From Hoylesella timonensis S9-PR14 (GTDB lineage Bacteria; Bacteroidota; Bacteroidia; Bacteroidales; Bacteroidaceae): DNA of 42,368 nt. Each line of letters starts with the position of its first letter. The first letter of the stretch is position 1. Both the position numbers and the translations under genes were made by a program. The DNA is taken from the NCBI RefSeq assembly GCF_000762405.1, contig NZ_JRPQ01000062.1, forward strand, positions 1 to 42,368. Direction: 5' to 3'. This document shows, piece after piece, positions 1-7,747 of this stretch. The notes under the pieces are model-generated. The model did no database searches. It was not told the origin of the DNA and was given only the letters and a program-made list of their open reading frames with translations.

Positions 1-629
1 AAACCTACCACCGAAAGGTGGTAAGGCGCCCATCGCCGAGCCTACACGTGAAGTACGCCGCCGAACCGCTGTTGCTCAATGTGGAGATGTGCGACTTCAT
101 CCATGACGGCAGCACGGTGAACCGCCCGAATAACGCACAGGAAATCTATCTGAAAGAGCTGGGCAGCGAAAGCCCGATGCTGGTGCGACTTATCATGAAG
201 TCCATCCACAAACAGAACAAGCGCGAGGTGAAGCATATCGGCTGCAAGCGTTTCGGCATCCAGTATCTTCTCAAAGGCATCTACACGCACAACGGATTGC
301 TCTATTTCCACACGGAGATAAAGAACCAGAGCAACGTGCCTTTCGATGTGGACTACATCACTTGGAAAATCGTGGACAAGAAGGTGGCGAAGCGTACCGC
401 CGTGCAGGAGCAGATCATCCTGCCGCTCCGCGCGCAGAACTACGCCACCCTCGTGCCGGGCAAAAAGAGCGAGCGCACGGTCTTCACGATGGCGAAGTTC
501 ACCATCCCCGATGACAAGTGCCTCGTGGTGGAGCTGAACGAGAAGAACGGCGGCCGTCACCAGTCCTTCGTGATTGAGAACGAGGATTTGGTACGTGCGG
601 GTACCATCAACGAACTTCAAGTGCGCTGA
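1..629 (+). CDS. traN: Conjugative transposon protein TraN, C-terminal part
   Basis: This is the C-terminal part of a TraN/VirB9-like component of the Bacteroidetes conjugation machine; the frame is open to the left edge (first whole codon at position 3), so the start is outside the window. About 209 residues are visible. They are a beta-rich, soluble domain with stretches such as KRFGIQYLLKGIY and NQSNVPFDVDYITWKIVDKK, which are typical of TraN. In this family TraN sits in the periplasm or outer membrane and helps form the mating channel. The traO start follows 2 nt after the stop, which supports one tra operon. Assignment rests on recalled family sequence and on gene order traN-traO-traP-traQ. 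Confidence 0.85.
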   Translation, partial: TYHRKVVRRPSPSLHVKYAAEPLLLNVEMCDFIHDGSTVNRPNNAQEIYLKELGSESPMLVRLIMKSIHKQNKREVKHIGCKRFGIQYLLKGIYTHNGLLYFHTEIKNQSNVPFDVDYITWKIVDKKVAKRTAVQEQIILPLRAQNYATLVPGKKSERTVFTMAKFTIPDDKCLVVELNEKNGGRHQSFVIENEDLVRAGTINELQVR

Positions 630-631
630 CC

Positions 632-1207
632 ATGAGAAAGTACATCGCAATAATCATCGCGTCGCTTGCCCTTTTTACAGGGCAGGCGCACGCCCAGCGG
701 TGTCTGCCGAAGATGCAGGGCATCGAGGTGAGGGCGGACATGGCGGACGGCTTCAATCCCGGCGGCAAGGACGGCGGGTACAGTTTCGGGGCGGCTCTCT
801 CCACTTACACGAAGAGGGGGAACAAGTGGGTGTTCGGTGGCGAATACCTCCTGAAAAACAATCCCTACAAGGATACCAAGATACCCGTGGCGCAGTTCAC
901 GGCGGAGGGCGGATATTACTTCAAGATACTGTCGGACGCCCGAAAAATCGTGTTCGTCTATGCCGGGGCTTCGGCTCTCGCCGGATATGAATCGGTGAAT
1001 TGGGGGAATAAGGTGCTGCATGACGGCTCCACGCTGCACGACCGGGACGCCTTCATCTACGGCGGTGCGCTGACGCTCGATGTGGAGTGCTACGTGACAG
1101 ACCGTATCGCCCTGCTTGCCAACCTGCGTGAGCGTTGCCTGTGGGGTGGCGACACGCGGAAGTTCCACACGCAGTTCGGGGTCGGCGTCAAGTTCATCAT
1201 CAACTGA
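632..1207 (+). CDS. traO: Conjugal transfer protein TraO
   Basis: A 191-residue exported protein of the CTnDOT-type transfer operon. The N-terminus is a clear signal peptide (MRKYIAIIIASLALFTGQAHA), and the mature part is a small beta-rich domain with alternating aromatic and charged residues, resembling an outer-membrane barrel-like fold (for example GGEYLLKNNPYKDTK, GEGGYYFKIL-like strands). It begins 2 nt after traN and ends 7 nt before traP, so it is translated from the same messenger. The exact molecular role of TraO in the mating apparatus is not established; an envelope location is inferred from the signal peptide. Length matches the family as I know it. Confidence 0.85.
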   Translation: MRKYIAIIIASLALFTGQAHAQRCLPKMQGIEVRADMADGFNPGGKDGGYSFGAALSTYTKRGNKWVFGGEYLLKNNPYKDTKIPVAQFTAEGGYYFKILSDARKIVFVYAGASALAGYESVNWGNKVLHDGSTLHDRDAFIYGGALTLDVECYVTDRIALLANLRERCLWGGDTRKFHTQFGVGVKFIIN

Positions 1208-1214
1208 CACGGGC

Positions 1215-2117
1215 ATGGAACGGACGGAAATAGATGCTATCAGAAGGATGCCGCTTGCGGATTTTCTCGCACGGTTGGGGCATGAGCCTGTCAGAAGGAG
1301 CGGTAACGAGCTGTGGTATATCGCCCCGTACAGGGGCGAGCGCACCCCCTCTTTCCGTGTGAACGTGGCGAAACAGCTTTGGTACGACTTCGGTTTGGGC
1401 AAGGGCGGTGACATCTTCACGCTTGCCGGGGAGTTTCTGCAAAGCGATGACTTCATGAAGCAAGCGAAGTTCATAGCGGAAGCCGCCAATATGACGGTTG
1501 CCGGATGGGAAAAGCCCGCCTATCTCCCGAAGCCGACCGAACCTGTCTTTGAGGATGTGGAGGTCGCTCCGCTGTTTCGTTCACCGCTGACGGAGTATTT
1601 AGAGGAACGAGGCATACCAATCGGAGTAGCATCCCGCCACTGTTGCCGCCTGAACTACAGTGTGCGTGGAAAACGGTATTTCGCTGTCGGTTTCCTGAAT
1701 ATGGCAGGTGGATATGAAGTCCGAAGCCGATATTTCAAGGGGTGCATCCCGCCAAAAGATGTGTCTTTGGCAAGGACGAAGGAAATCCCGGCTGACGAGT
1801 GCCTCGTGTTTGAGGGCTTCATGGACTTTCTCTCCGCCGTGACGCTTGGCGTAACCGGTAACGCTGACTGCCTTGTACTGAACTCTGTCGCCAACGTGGA
1901 GAAGGCGGCGGGATTGCTGGACGGCTACGGGCGCATCGGATGCTTCCTTGACCGTGACGAAGCCGGACGGCGGACGCTTGACGCTCTTGCCAAACGGTAT
2001 GGGGCGCATGTCGCCGACCGTTCCTCCCTCTATGGCGGTTGCAAGGACTTGAACGAGTATCTGCAACAGACAACGAAAAAACAGAAAAACAACCATCTAA
2101 AAATCGAAGAAAAATGA
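1215..2117 (+). CDS. traP: TraP, conjugative DNA primase-like protein
   Basis: A 300-residue primase-related protein. The N-terminal 90 residues resemble the CHC2 zinc-binding primase domain in layout (FLARLGHEPVRRSG, APYRGERTPSFRV, WYDFGLGKGGDIFTL) but without the zinc cysteines. The C-terminal half has a Toprim-like core: ECLVFEGFMDFLSAV supplies the acidic residue, and GRIGCFLDRDEAGRRT supplies a DxD-like pair. It probably primes or repairs the transferred strand in the recipient. The start at 1215 was chosen because it follows the traO stop by 7 nt and begins the conserved region; an open frame extends further upstream inside traO. Its end overlaps the traQ start in an ATGA. Confidence 0.85.
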   Translation: MERTEIDAIRRMPLADFLARLGHEPVRRSGNELWYIAPYRGERTPSFRVNVAKQLWYDFGLGKGGDIFTLAGEFLQSDDFMKQAKFIAEAANMTVAGWEKPAYLPKPTEPVFEDVEVAPLFRSPLTEYLEERGIPIGVASRHCCRLNYSVRGKRYFAVGFLNMAGGYEVRSRYFKGCIPPKDVSLARTKEIPADECLVFEGFMDFLSAVTLGVTGNADCLVLNSVANVEKAAGLLDGYGRIGCFLDRDEAGRRTLDALAKRYGAHVADRSSLYGGCKDLNEYLQQTTKKQKNNHLKIEEK

Positions 2118-2617
2118 ACATACTGAACAACAGAAACAAGAGAACAAATATCTTTAAGGTGGTGGCGTTATGCCTGATAGCCGCTGTGTCATTCACCATC
2201 GTGTCGTGCGATGACGACATGGACATCCAGCAGTCCTATCCCTTCACGGTGGAGGTCATGCCCGTGCCGAACAAGGTGACGAAGGGGCAGACGGTGGAAA
2301 TCCGCTGTGAGCTGAAAAAGGAGGGCGACTTCGCTAACACGCTTTACACCATCCGCTATTTTCAGTTTGAGGGAGAAGGAAAGTTGAAAATGGATAACGG
2401 CATCACCTTCCTGCCTAACGACCGCTACCTGCTGGAGAACGAAAAGTTCCGCCTGTACTACACGGCGGAGGGCGAAGAGGCGCACAACTTTATTGTGGTG
2501 GTGGAGGACAACTTCGGCAACTCTTTCGAGTTGGAATTTGACTTCAACAACCGGAATGCAAAGGATGACGGTTTGACCATCGTTCCCATCGGCAACTTCA
2601 GCCCCTTGCTAAAATGA
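2114..2617 (+). CDS. traQ: TraQ-family lipoprotein (DUF3872)
   Basis: A 167-residue lipoprotein of the transfer operon. A basic N-terminus (NNRNKRTN) is followed by a hydrophobic stretch and the lipobox TIVSC, then a DDDMD acidic segment that is usual after the lipidated Cys in exported Bacteroidetes lipoproteins. The rest is an Ig-like beta domain (VEVMPVPNKVTKGQTVEIRC). The start at 2114 overlaps the traP stop in ATGA, which suggests translational coupling; an earlier in-frame start lies inside traP and would give a long charged extension before the signal, so it was rejected. The stop overlaps the lysozyme gene start at 2614. Confidence 0.85.
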   Translation: MNILNNRNKRTNIFKVVALCLIAAVSFTIVSCDDDMDIQQSYPFTVEVMPVPNKVTKGQTVEIRCELKKEGDFANTLYTIRYFQFEGEGKLKMDNGITFLPNDRYLLENEKFRLYYTAEGEEAHNFIVVVEDNFGNSFELEFDFNNRNAKDDGLTIVPIGNFSPLLK

Positions 2618-3141
2618 TGCGTGTATTCATGACAATGCTCTGTTCGCTTCTGACGGTCTGTTTTGTGTCCGCACAGATCAGCCGCCAAGAGGGAACGGAC
2701 GGGCAGGCGGCAATCTACCGGCTGTCTCTATTCGAGAGGGCGGTACGATGCACGAAGTATTTTGAGGGATGGCACTCGGAAAAGCACCACCCATACGTGG
2801 GTTGGGGTCACAAGATTTTGCCGGGCGAAAGGTACTCGGCACGAACCATGACGAAGCGGCAGGCGGACGCGCTCCTGCGGAAAGACCTGCGGAAGTTCTG
2901 CGCGATGTTCCGGCAGTTCGGGAAGGATAGTCTTTTACTTGCCACGCTTGCTTACAACGTGGGTCCATACCGGCTTTTGGGTAGCAAGACAATCCCTAAA
3001 AGCACCTTGATAAAGAAGCTGGAGGCTGGCGACAGGAACATCTACCGGGAGTATGTAGCCTTCTGCAACTACAAAGGAAAACGCCACGCCATGCTGCTCA
3101 AACGGAGAAAGGCGGAGTTTGCACTGCTGTATATCCCGTGA
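2614..3141 (+). CDS. Exported lysozyme-type glycoside hydrolase of the transfer operon
   Basis: A 175-residue secreted muramidase that probably opens peptidoglycan locally for the mating channel. A signal peptide (cleaved near VSAQ) is followed by a phage-lysozyme-like (GH24) core: KYFEGWH carries the candidate catalytic Glu, PYVGWGHK matches the GYGH-type motif, and LATLAYNVGPYRLLGSKT matches the conserved AxNVG region. It overlaps traQ by 4 nt and is the last gene before a strong terminator, so it closes the tra operon. Two ATG codons stand side by side at 2614 and 2617; either could be used. Confidence 0.85.
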   Translation: MMRVFMTMLCSLLTVCFVSAQISRQEGTDGQAAIYRLSLFERAVRCTKYFEGWHSEKHHPYVGWGHKILPGERYSARTMTKRQADALLRKDLRKFCAMFRQFGKDSLLLATLAYNVGPYRLLGSKTIPKSTLIKKLEAGDRNIYREYVAFCNYKGKRHAMLLKRRKAEFALLYIP

Positions 3142-3149
3142 CTGTAAAT

Positions 3150-3186
3150 GAAAATCCGATGAAGCCGCCAACTTCATCGGATTTTC
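3150..3186. terminator. Bidirectional terminator between tra operon and accessory operon
   Basis: A perfect 15-bp inverted repeat (GAAAATCCGATGAAG with its complement) around a 7-nt loop, followed on the + strand by CGCTTTTCAT. It starts 9 nt after the lysozyme stop and lies between two convergent gene sets, so it probably serves both. Confidence 0.85.
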
Positions 3187-3192
3187 CGCTTT

Positions 3193-3414
3193 TCATACAT
3201 TCGGGATTGTACCCGTATCTATCACGTCACCATCCCTGCAAAATTCGATGCTTCCGGGTGTAAATCCCATGCTCCCGATTGCGATGTGACGGATATAGTC
3301 CGCATACTCCCTACCTTGAAAATTCTTTCCCGTAAGGTTTTTGAAAATCATCTTTATGCTTATGCCGTCGTTGCCGTGCAAGATGATTTTTCCGTCCTGC
3401 CTGATTGTTTCCAT
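3193..3414 (-). CDS. Small hypothetical protein of the conjugative element
   Basis: 73 residues, no recognised domain. It has no signal peptide or membrane segment and shows a mixed sequence with KIILHGNDGISIKMIFKNLTG and a Cys near the C-terminus. It is the last gene of the minus-strand accessory operon, facing the tra operon terminator. The start follows an AT-rich stretch (about 3415-3430). Small cargo genes of this kind are usual at the ends of Bacteroidetes conjugative elements; function unknown. Confidence 0.6.
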   Translation of the reverse strand: METIRQDGKIILHGNDGISIKMIFKNLTGKNFQGREYADYIRHIAIGSMGFTPGSIEFCRDGDVIDTGTIPNV

Positions 3415-3468
3415 AATAAAAACTTGTTTTTGTGAATAATATCGCAGATTGGCACAGAGGTTTCTTTG

Positions 3469-3527
3469 CTACTTTCTTTGTCCGCCATCATGCTCACCGA
3501 AAGAAAGTAGGGCGGCTCTCGCCGCCG
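3469..3527. repeat. Two adjacent inverted repeats in the accessory operon
   Basis: CTACTTTCTTT at 3469-3479 is mirrored by AAAGAAAGTAG at 3500-3510 with a 20-nt loop. Directly after it, GGCGG and CCGCC (about 3511-3527) form a second GC-rich hairpin. On the minus strand the GC hairpin follows the gene at 3532 by a few bases, so it could stabilise or end that transcript, with the larger hairpin at the head of the next gene. Confidence 0.6.
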
Positions 3528-3531
3528 CAAC

Positions 3532-3840
3532 TCAAAAGCGTGTGTAAAGTCCCGTCACCATCGTGAATATTTCTTCCAGCATATCAAAATAGATGCCCTC
3601 GTGTACGGCAATGTACTTTTCCTTGCACTCGAAAGTCTTTTTGCTGAATGTCCTGCGGTAGAACCGCATATTGTAGAGGTCTGCCCCCGCATCATAGATG
3701 ATGTCAAGGCGGTTGGCACTTGTCTTGTTCCGTGTAAGGCTCATCCGTAAGCCGTTGCCCATGTCGATGAAATCACGGCTACCCGTCATGGCGGTAAATC
3801 TTCTTCCGCCTATCTGCTGTAATATCGTCTGTGCTATCAT
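3532..3840 (-). CDS. Hypothetical protein of the conjugative element
   Basis: A 102-residue soluble protein with no domain I can name. Segments such as TAMTGSRDFIDMGNGLRMSL and NRLDIIYDAGADLYNMRFYR suggest a compact alpha/beta fold. It lies in the minus-strand accessory operon, 54 nt downstream of its neighbour. I believe similar proteins occur in other Bacteroidetes conjugative elements, but I cannot name the family with certainty. No signal peptide, so cytoplasmic. Confidence 0.7.
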   Translation of the reverse strand: MIAQTILQQIGGRRFTAMTGSRDFIDMGNGLRMSLTRNKTSANRLDIIYDAGADLYNMRFYRRTFSKKTFECKEKYIAVHEGIYFDMLEEIFTMVTGLYTRF

Positions 3841-3894
3841 TAACCGTTGTTTTTAGGGTTTTAAGTGTTGGCGGTGTCCGCACCGCCAACTTGT

Positions 3895-4140
3895 TCAAAA
3901 TTCTCGCATCTCGGCAATGGGTGTCTGCCGTTGCAGCCACTCTTTCACACATTCCATATTATACTCGCTCGTGATGACTGCCGTATGGCTGTCGGTGGCG
4001 GTGAAACGTGTGCTTTCGTAATCATCTATCCACCCTTTGAGGGTGTCAGTTCCCCACGCTTGGGCATCGTCAAAGATACCGTCCAATGCCGTGATAGGTT
4101 CGCTGAATTTGACTATCAGCGTTTGATAGGTCGTGTTCAT
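3895..4140 (-). CDS. Small hypothetical protein of the conjugative element
   Basis: 81 residues starting MNTTYQTLIVKF. The start at 4140 overlaps the stop of the upstream gene in an ATGA, which argues for coupled translation and against a longer frame that runs into the neighbour. Acidic, soluble, with WIDDYESTRFTATDSHTAVI in the middle. No recognised function. Confidence 0.7.
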   Translation of the reverse strand: MNTTYQTLIVKFSEPITALDGIFDDAQAWGTDTLKGWIDDYESTRFTATDSHTAVITSEYNMECVKEWLQRQTPIAEMREF

Positions 4141-4367
4141 CGGTTGCCCTCCTTTCCCTGCTTTGCGTTCAGCCACTTGTCCCTTGCGGTTCGGCACTCG
4201 TCCAATGTGGTTTTTACACAAGCGAACAATTCTCCGTCCGTGTGGCGGTAGTCGTATTGCACAAGTGTCCGCCTGCGTCTGCCGATACCCGATTGGAAAC
4301 GCTCGTATTTCTCCGTACCTGCTTCCGTGCAGGTACTTACTCCGTTGATGGTCATTCGTGTTGCCAT
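4137..4367 (-). CDS. DUF3873-like small protein of the conjugative element
   Basis: 76 residues, basic, with the pattern MTINGVSTCTEAGTEKYERF, RRRTLVQYDYRHTDGELFACVKTTL and a KWLNAKQGK tail. This resembles DUF3873-type cargo proteins of Bacteroides conjugative elements (recalled, not searched). It overlaps the next gene by 4 nt and follows the gene at 4387-4644 by 19 nt. The two Cys and the basic run GRRRRT suggest possible nucleic-acid contact, but this is only an inference. Confidence 0.65.
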   Translation of the reverse strand: MATRMTINGVSTCTEAGTEKYERFQSGIGRRRRTLVQYDYRHTDGELFACVKTTLDECRTARDKWLNAKQGKEGNR

Positions 4368-4386
4368 AATGTTGCTTTTTAGATGG

Positions 4387-4644
4387 TTAAAAATGTACTG
4401 ACAGAACTCTGTTCTTCATCACCATTTCGGGGTTGCTCGTGTAGCGTTGGTGCAGGTAGAAATGGTGTGAGCCGAAGCCGTAAAGGAAGAACTTGTCAAG
4501 TTCGTGCTTCTCGGCAAACTCCTTTACGCTCTTTCTCAATTCCCCCTCACTCGTTGTGAGAGTGAGGAGGTTTACAAATTCAAGGAACAATGCAGGGATT
4601 TTATCGTCCCACACACAAATCATGCTTTCAATTCTTACTTCCAT
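4387..4644 (-). CDS. Small hypothetical protein of the conjugative element
   Basis: 85 residues, no recognised domain, no signal peptide. The middle has an amphipathic helix (RKSVKEFAEKHELDKFF) and an aromatic patch (GFGSHHFYLHQRY). It lies 24 nt after the PcfJ-like gene on the same strand and is likely co-transcribed with it. Function unknown. Confidence 0.65.
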   Translation of the reverse strand: MEVRIESMICVWDDKIPALFLEFVNLLTLTTSEGELRKSVKEFAEKHELDKFFLYGFGSHHFYLHQRYTSNPEMVMKNRVLSVHF

Positions 4645-4668
4645 ATCAATGTTGTTTTAGGGTTGATG

Positions 4669-6000
4669 CTATGCCACTTTCATCCGCTCACGGATAAGGT
4701 TGGCGTTCTTATTCACAAGGTCTATGATGCGCTCGTGGTATTCGGTGTCTTGGTTGTACTTGCCGTGGCACTGCACCACCTTGAGTGTCCGCAAATCCAC
4801 CTCTACGGTTTCAATTATCTCACCGCCAATCCTTGCCGAGAGTATGAGGGTGTCGGCTTTCTTGTAGTATTCACTGCCGAACACGCAGATGTTCTGTGCC
4901 TTGCCCTCGCTGTAATACTCGTCTATACTTTCAAGCACCTTGATGATTATTTCCTCGTCCGTGATTACCAATCCGAAGAATTTGGATTTGTTGGCGATGA
5001 AATCCTCCGCATCTTTTTCCCTTTGCAGTTGCCGCTGTTGCTCACGCTCACGCCTTTCAATCTCCCAGCGGCGGCGTTGCTCGGCTCGTTCCTTCTCGTG
5101 TATGGTTTCAATCTTTCGGGTTGCGTTGTCGTGTGCCGCCATGAAATCTTCGGGGCAGATGTTCTTCGGGTTGCGGAGGTCTTGACCGAGTTTGTTGAGC
5201 ATACGCAGATAGTCGCACCACATGGAGAAGTTGTCTATCAGATACTTGTGACGCTTGGCAATCAGATATGATGCCCAGCATTCATCGGCAGTACGGGCAT
5301 TGAAAAGAAAGTGTTTCATAACCTCAATCTCACCGCCTTTCATAAGGGTTTCAATTCTTGGGTCTGAAAGCAAGGCTTTGAAAAGACGCACGGGGGAAAT
5401 GCCGTGGAAATCGCCCTTGAAGCCGTTGCGTCTGAGTTGGGGTAATACCCTCATTTTGGGATATGCACAGCTTCTTGCCACAACATCATCGTATAGGCTG
5501 TTGTGCGGTCTTATCTCCATCGCGCTGCACAATGCCCATACATCGCAGTAACAGAATGTGAAGCCACGGAGCAACGCCATGTCCGTAACCTTACCGTCGG
5601 GTGAAATCCAACGCTGCACAACCTCGTGGCAATAGAAGTGCATCGGCTCGCCTTTCCTGCTCTCGCATCTGACCTGCGCCACACGGATTACCTGATAGCC
5701 TTTGCAGGTGGTTATCACGCTGAAATACTGCGTTTCCTTGTAGATACGTTTGCGTGTGTCCTGCACTTTGAGTTCGGCATGGCATTTGGGGCAGGTGCAA
5801 CCTTCAAGGGTGTCGCACAGTACGCTGTCGCTGTGCCACTCGTGACCGCAGTCGGAGCAGGTGATGTTCCCTTTCTTGGTGCGGTAGCCTATATGTTCAA
5901 TGCAGTGGCGGTATGCCCATTCAATTTGTGTCGTTGATATGGGGCGGAGGTTGGCTGAAAGTCTTGCCACCTCTTTCTGTATCTTGGTCTTCGGTTTCAT
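4669..6000 (-). CDS. PcfJ-like protein of conjugative elements
   Basis: A 443-residue PcfJ-family protein. Near the N-terminus it has a zinc-ribbon-like set of cysteines, C48-x2-C51 and C70-x2-C73, followed by a region rich in aromatic and charged residues and, at about residues 298-332, a strongly charged Arg/Glu/Gln helix (ERAEQRRRWEIERREREQQ). PcfJ proteins are encoded on conjugative plasmids and transposons; their role is not clearly defined, though transfer or replication support is suspected. The gene overlaps the pcfK-like gene by 4 nt, the pairing usual in the family. Start at 6000 is fixed by that overlap. Confidence 0.85.
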   Translation of the reverse strand: MKPKTKIQKEVARLSANLRPISTTQIEWAYRHCIEHIGYRTKKGNITCSDCGHEWHSDSVLCDTLEGCTCPKCHAELKVQDTRKRIYKETQYFSVITTCKGYQVIRVAQVRCESRKGEPMHFYCHEVVQRWISPDGKVTDMALLRGFTFCYCDVWALCSAMEIRPHNSLYDDVVARSCAYPKMRVLPQLRRNGFKGDFHGISPVRLFKALLSDPRIETLMKGGEIEVMKHFLFNARTADECWASYLIAKRHKYLIDNFSMWCDYLRMLNKLGQDLRNPKNICPEDFMAAHDNATRKIETIHEKERAEQRRRWEIERREREQQRQLQREKDAEDFIANKSKFFGLVITDEEIIIKVLESIDEYYSEGKAQNICVFGSEYYKKADTLILSARIGGEIIETVEVDLRTLKVVQCHGKYNQDTEYHERIIDLVNKNANLIRERMKVA

Positions 6001-6413
6001 AAGCCTAAATCAAATAATGAGGGTTGGGGGTGGGTTTCTTTTCTCGCTGACGGTCTGTTGCGGTTCTGCAACTTGCGGAGTTCCTCCTCTTGGTATCTGC
6101 GGACTGCATTCTGACGTGCCTCCGCCTTTTCCTCTTCCGTGAGTTCCACAACATGGTTCACCACCACTTGGCAGTTCATAGGTTTGCCCACCTCTATCTC
6201 GTTTTCCTCATAGTAGTGGATGACTTGCCCGAATATCTCTCCGTCCGTGAAGCCGCTGCAACCGCTTTTCTGCACATAGTTCAGAATGTGGGTCACACAC
6301 TCGTCTATGTTTTTGGCAGGGTTGCGGTACTTCTTCGCAAAGAGCGTATCTTCCTCCGCCCGCTGTTCCAGATACATTTGTATCGTTCTTTTGAAATGGT
6401 CTGTTCCTTTCAT
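5997..6413 (-). CDS. PcfK-like protein of conjugative elements
   Basis: 138 residues matching the PcfK-like family: an N-terminal helical part (FKRTIQMYLEQRAEEDTLFAKKYRNP), the KNIDECVTHILNYV segment, and GCSGFTDGEIFGQVIHYYEE, then a Glu/Arg-rich tail ending PQPSLFDLGL. It stands immediately before the PcfJ-like gene and overlaps it, so the two products are probably made together. The family is tied to conjugative plasmids; a mechanistic role is not established. Confidence 0.85.
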   Translation of the reverse strand: MKGTDHFKRTIQMYLEQRAEEDTLFAKKYRNPAKNIDECVTHILNYVQKSGCSGFTDGEIFGQVIHYYEENEIEVGKPMNCQVVVNHVVELTEEEKAEARQNAVRRYQEEELRKLQNRNRPSARKETHPQPSLFDLGL

Positions 6414-6426
6414 ATCGCTGTCGTTT

Positions 6427-6648
6427 TTAGATTGTCTGTTTAAGTATCTCTCTCCAATAGGTCGGCTCTACCTCGCTGAGAAGGAAGTCCATGAAGTCCC
6501 TCCGTGCGTCCTTGTTCAGTTCGTGGTACAATCTTCGGAAAGTGCTAAAATTGCCGTTGATGTACGTTTCCACCATATACACGAAGATGTTGTCCACCTC
6601 GTAATATTTGCACTGCTGCGCTACCGTCTTGCAGTTTCTCTTTGCCAT
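6427..6648 (-). CDS. Small hypothetical protein of the conjugative element
   Basis: 73 residues starting MAKRNCKTVAQQC. The start at 6648 was chosen over a much longer frame because the upstream part overlaps the membrane-protein gene and is low-quality sequence; only 11 nt separate the two genes with this start. It is helical and charged (RRLYHELNKDARRDFMDFLL). Function unknown; part of the accessory operon. Confidence 0.65.
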   Translation of the reverse strand: MAKRNCKTVAQQCKYYEVDNIFVYMVETYINGNFSTFRRLYHELNKDARRDFMDFLLSEVEPTYWREILKQTI

Positions 6649-6659
6649 GTCGGTAAGGG

Positions 6660-6875
6660 TTAAAGGGTGAATAACCAAAGGATGAAGCCGAAGAAGGCAA
6701 TGGTGAAAAGGATAGCCACGATTACACCTATCGCCACTCGGAACACTCCGTTTACAATCTCTCTGATGATGCCCCAAAGGATGCCGAACACCCCGAAGGC
6801 GGTGCGCATCATCAAGCCGCATATCGCCAACCCGATGTATTGCGCCACTTGTCTGAAATTTGCCGTTGCTGTCAT
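6660..6875 (-). CDS. Small membrane protein, first gene of the accessory operon
   Basis: 71 residues, largely hydrophobic, with two predicted membrane segments (about residues 13-35 and 46-69). It is the promoter-proximal gene of the minus-strand accessory operon that runs to 3193. No domain recognised. Whether it serves entry exclusion, envelope anchoring or something else cannot be told from sequence. Confidence 0.65.
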   Translation of the reverse strand: MTATANFRQVAQYIGLAICGLMMRTAFGVFGILWGIIREIVNGVFRVAIGVIVAILFTIAFFGFILWLFTL

Positions 6876-7533
6876 ATCTTCGCTGTTTTTGATTTTTTTG
6901 TTTTTTATGCGGATTCAAGAGCTGAGGGAGTTGAGTTTCAAACTATCTTATCTGCCTCTCGTTTATCCGACATTTTTTTTTATGCGTCTTTCTGTCGCAT
7001 CGGTCGTTTTCGTTTCGGGTGCTTGAAAAGGTAGGGATTAGGGAATGCAAGGTTTTTCGGTCAAAATACTACCCGCAGGGCTGGAGATTTTTACCGAAAA
7101 CAGGAGGCTTGACCTTGCTTTCCCGTCCAATCCCGGAATTACCTTTGCGCCCAGAACGGAAATGACTGCCTGATGCGGCTCACTGAAAGGCGCAAAAATG
7201 GAGGTAAACGAAAACAGAGGCTGATTGGGTAGAAAAAACTTCAGGGAAAAATCCGTAAAAAAGGAATCACCAAAAGGAAAAAGACATCACCGGAAGCGTG
7301 AAAAGGGCAAACCACTACAAAGGAAGTATGATTGTTTTCCGATCCGACAGGACTTGTCCAGCCGGGCGACAACAATCATTCTTCCCGGATTGCCCGCTGT
7401 GTGTGGCTACCTGTTTCATTCATGGGGCAGGCGGACACACTCTGCATTCACTTTCCGCTTCCGGCAAAAGGGACAGCGAAAAAAAAAATCATCTGAAAAC
7501 CCGTAAAAGCACCTCTTGGCATAGGCGCAAAAG
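6876..7533. other. Gene-poor terminal segment of the conjugative element
   Basis: No convincing gene. Two basic + frames near 7225-7570 lack normal starts and look like chance reading of G+C-rich sequence. A TACCTTTG at 7140-7147 with TTG at 7115-7117 (22-nt spacer) could be a rightward promoter, giving a transcript that would run into the hairpins at 7534-7590 and 7601-7670. Confidence 0.5.
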
Positions 7534-7590
7534 AAAGGGGCATTGCTTCATCTGTCTAAACATCGTTTAGGCGTGAGGCAATGCCCTTTT
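7534..7590 (+). terminator. Nested hairpin, terminator-like, near the element end
   Basis: The outer stem pairs AAAGGGGCATTGC (7534-7546) with GCAATGCCCTTTT (7578-7590); inside it CTAAAC-ATC-GTTTAG (7556-7570) forms a second stem. The right arm ends in TTTT, so it can act as a + strand terminator, or as a structured site at the transposon end. Confidence 0.65.
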
Positions 7591-7600
7591 CTCCGGCTAT

Positions 7601-7670
7601 GCGGTAGTTGGCACACGTTTGTTCCAAACTCGTTTTGGGCAATGGTGTGCCGACGGATAATACCGCTTTT
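7601..7670 (+). other. Triple-nested hairpin near the element end
   Basis: Three nested pairings share one centre: GCGGTA (7601-7606) with TACCGC (7661-7666), TTGGCACAC (7608-7616) with GTGTGCCGA (7645-7653), and CCAAA with TTTGG (about 7624-7638). TTTT follows directly. It lies about 70 nt from the proposed att core and could be a structured RNA or a binding region for recombination proteins. Confidence 0.55.
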
Positions 7671-7737
7671 ACGGAAAAATCTTATGAATGAGGGGATAAA
7701 AATCTGGGAGTTTATATCAAAATCTCGGATTAAATAG

Positions 7738-7747
7738 CTACTTTTGC
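7738..7747. other. Putative attachment core (right junction of the conjugative transposon)
   Basis: CTACTTTTGC differs only at its first base from the GTAnnTTTGC core recalled for IntDOT-type integrases. It lies exactly where base composition drops to chromosomal levels, between the last element-type sequence and tyrA. The left junction is not in the window, so the duplication cannot be checked here. Confidence 0.45.

Larger units (their letters stand above)
1..7747. mobile_element. Right end of an integrated CTnDOT-type conjugative transposon
   Basis: This segment holds the last genes of a Bacteroidetes tra operon (traN, traO, traP, traQ and a lysozyme) and a block of accessory genes including PcfJ- and PcfK-like proteins. 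Its base composition is clearly more G+C-rich than the AT-rich chromosome that begins near 7740. No integrase, mobilization or excision genes lie in the window; in this family they are expected beyond the left edge. The right boundary is inferred from the change in composition, the end of element-type genes and an att-like core at 7738-7747. The element continues past the left edge. Confidence 0.85.

Noticed and set aside
617..1489. Long minus-strand open frame across traO and traP
   Set aside because: It overlaps two well-supported tra genes on the other strand and reads as G+C-rich shadow sequence with no domain.
4504..5271. 255-residue + frame across the PcfJ-like gene
   Set aside because: Shadow on the opposite strand of a gene fixed by overlap with its pcfK-like partner.
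7225..7570. Two basic + strand frames near the transposon end
   Set aside because: No normal start for the first, composition unlike real proteins, and both overlap each other and a strong hairpin.
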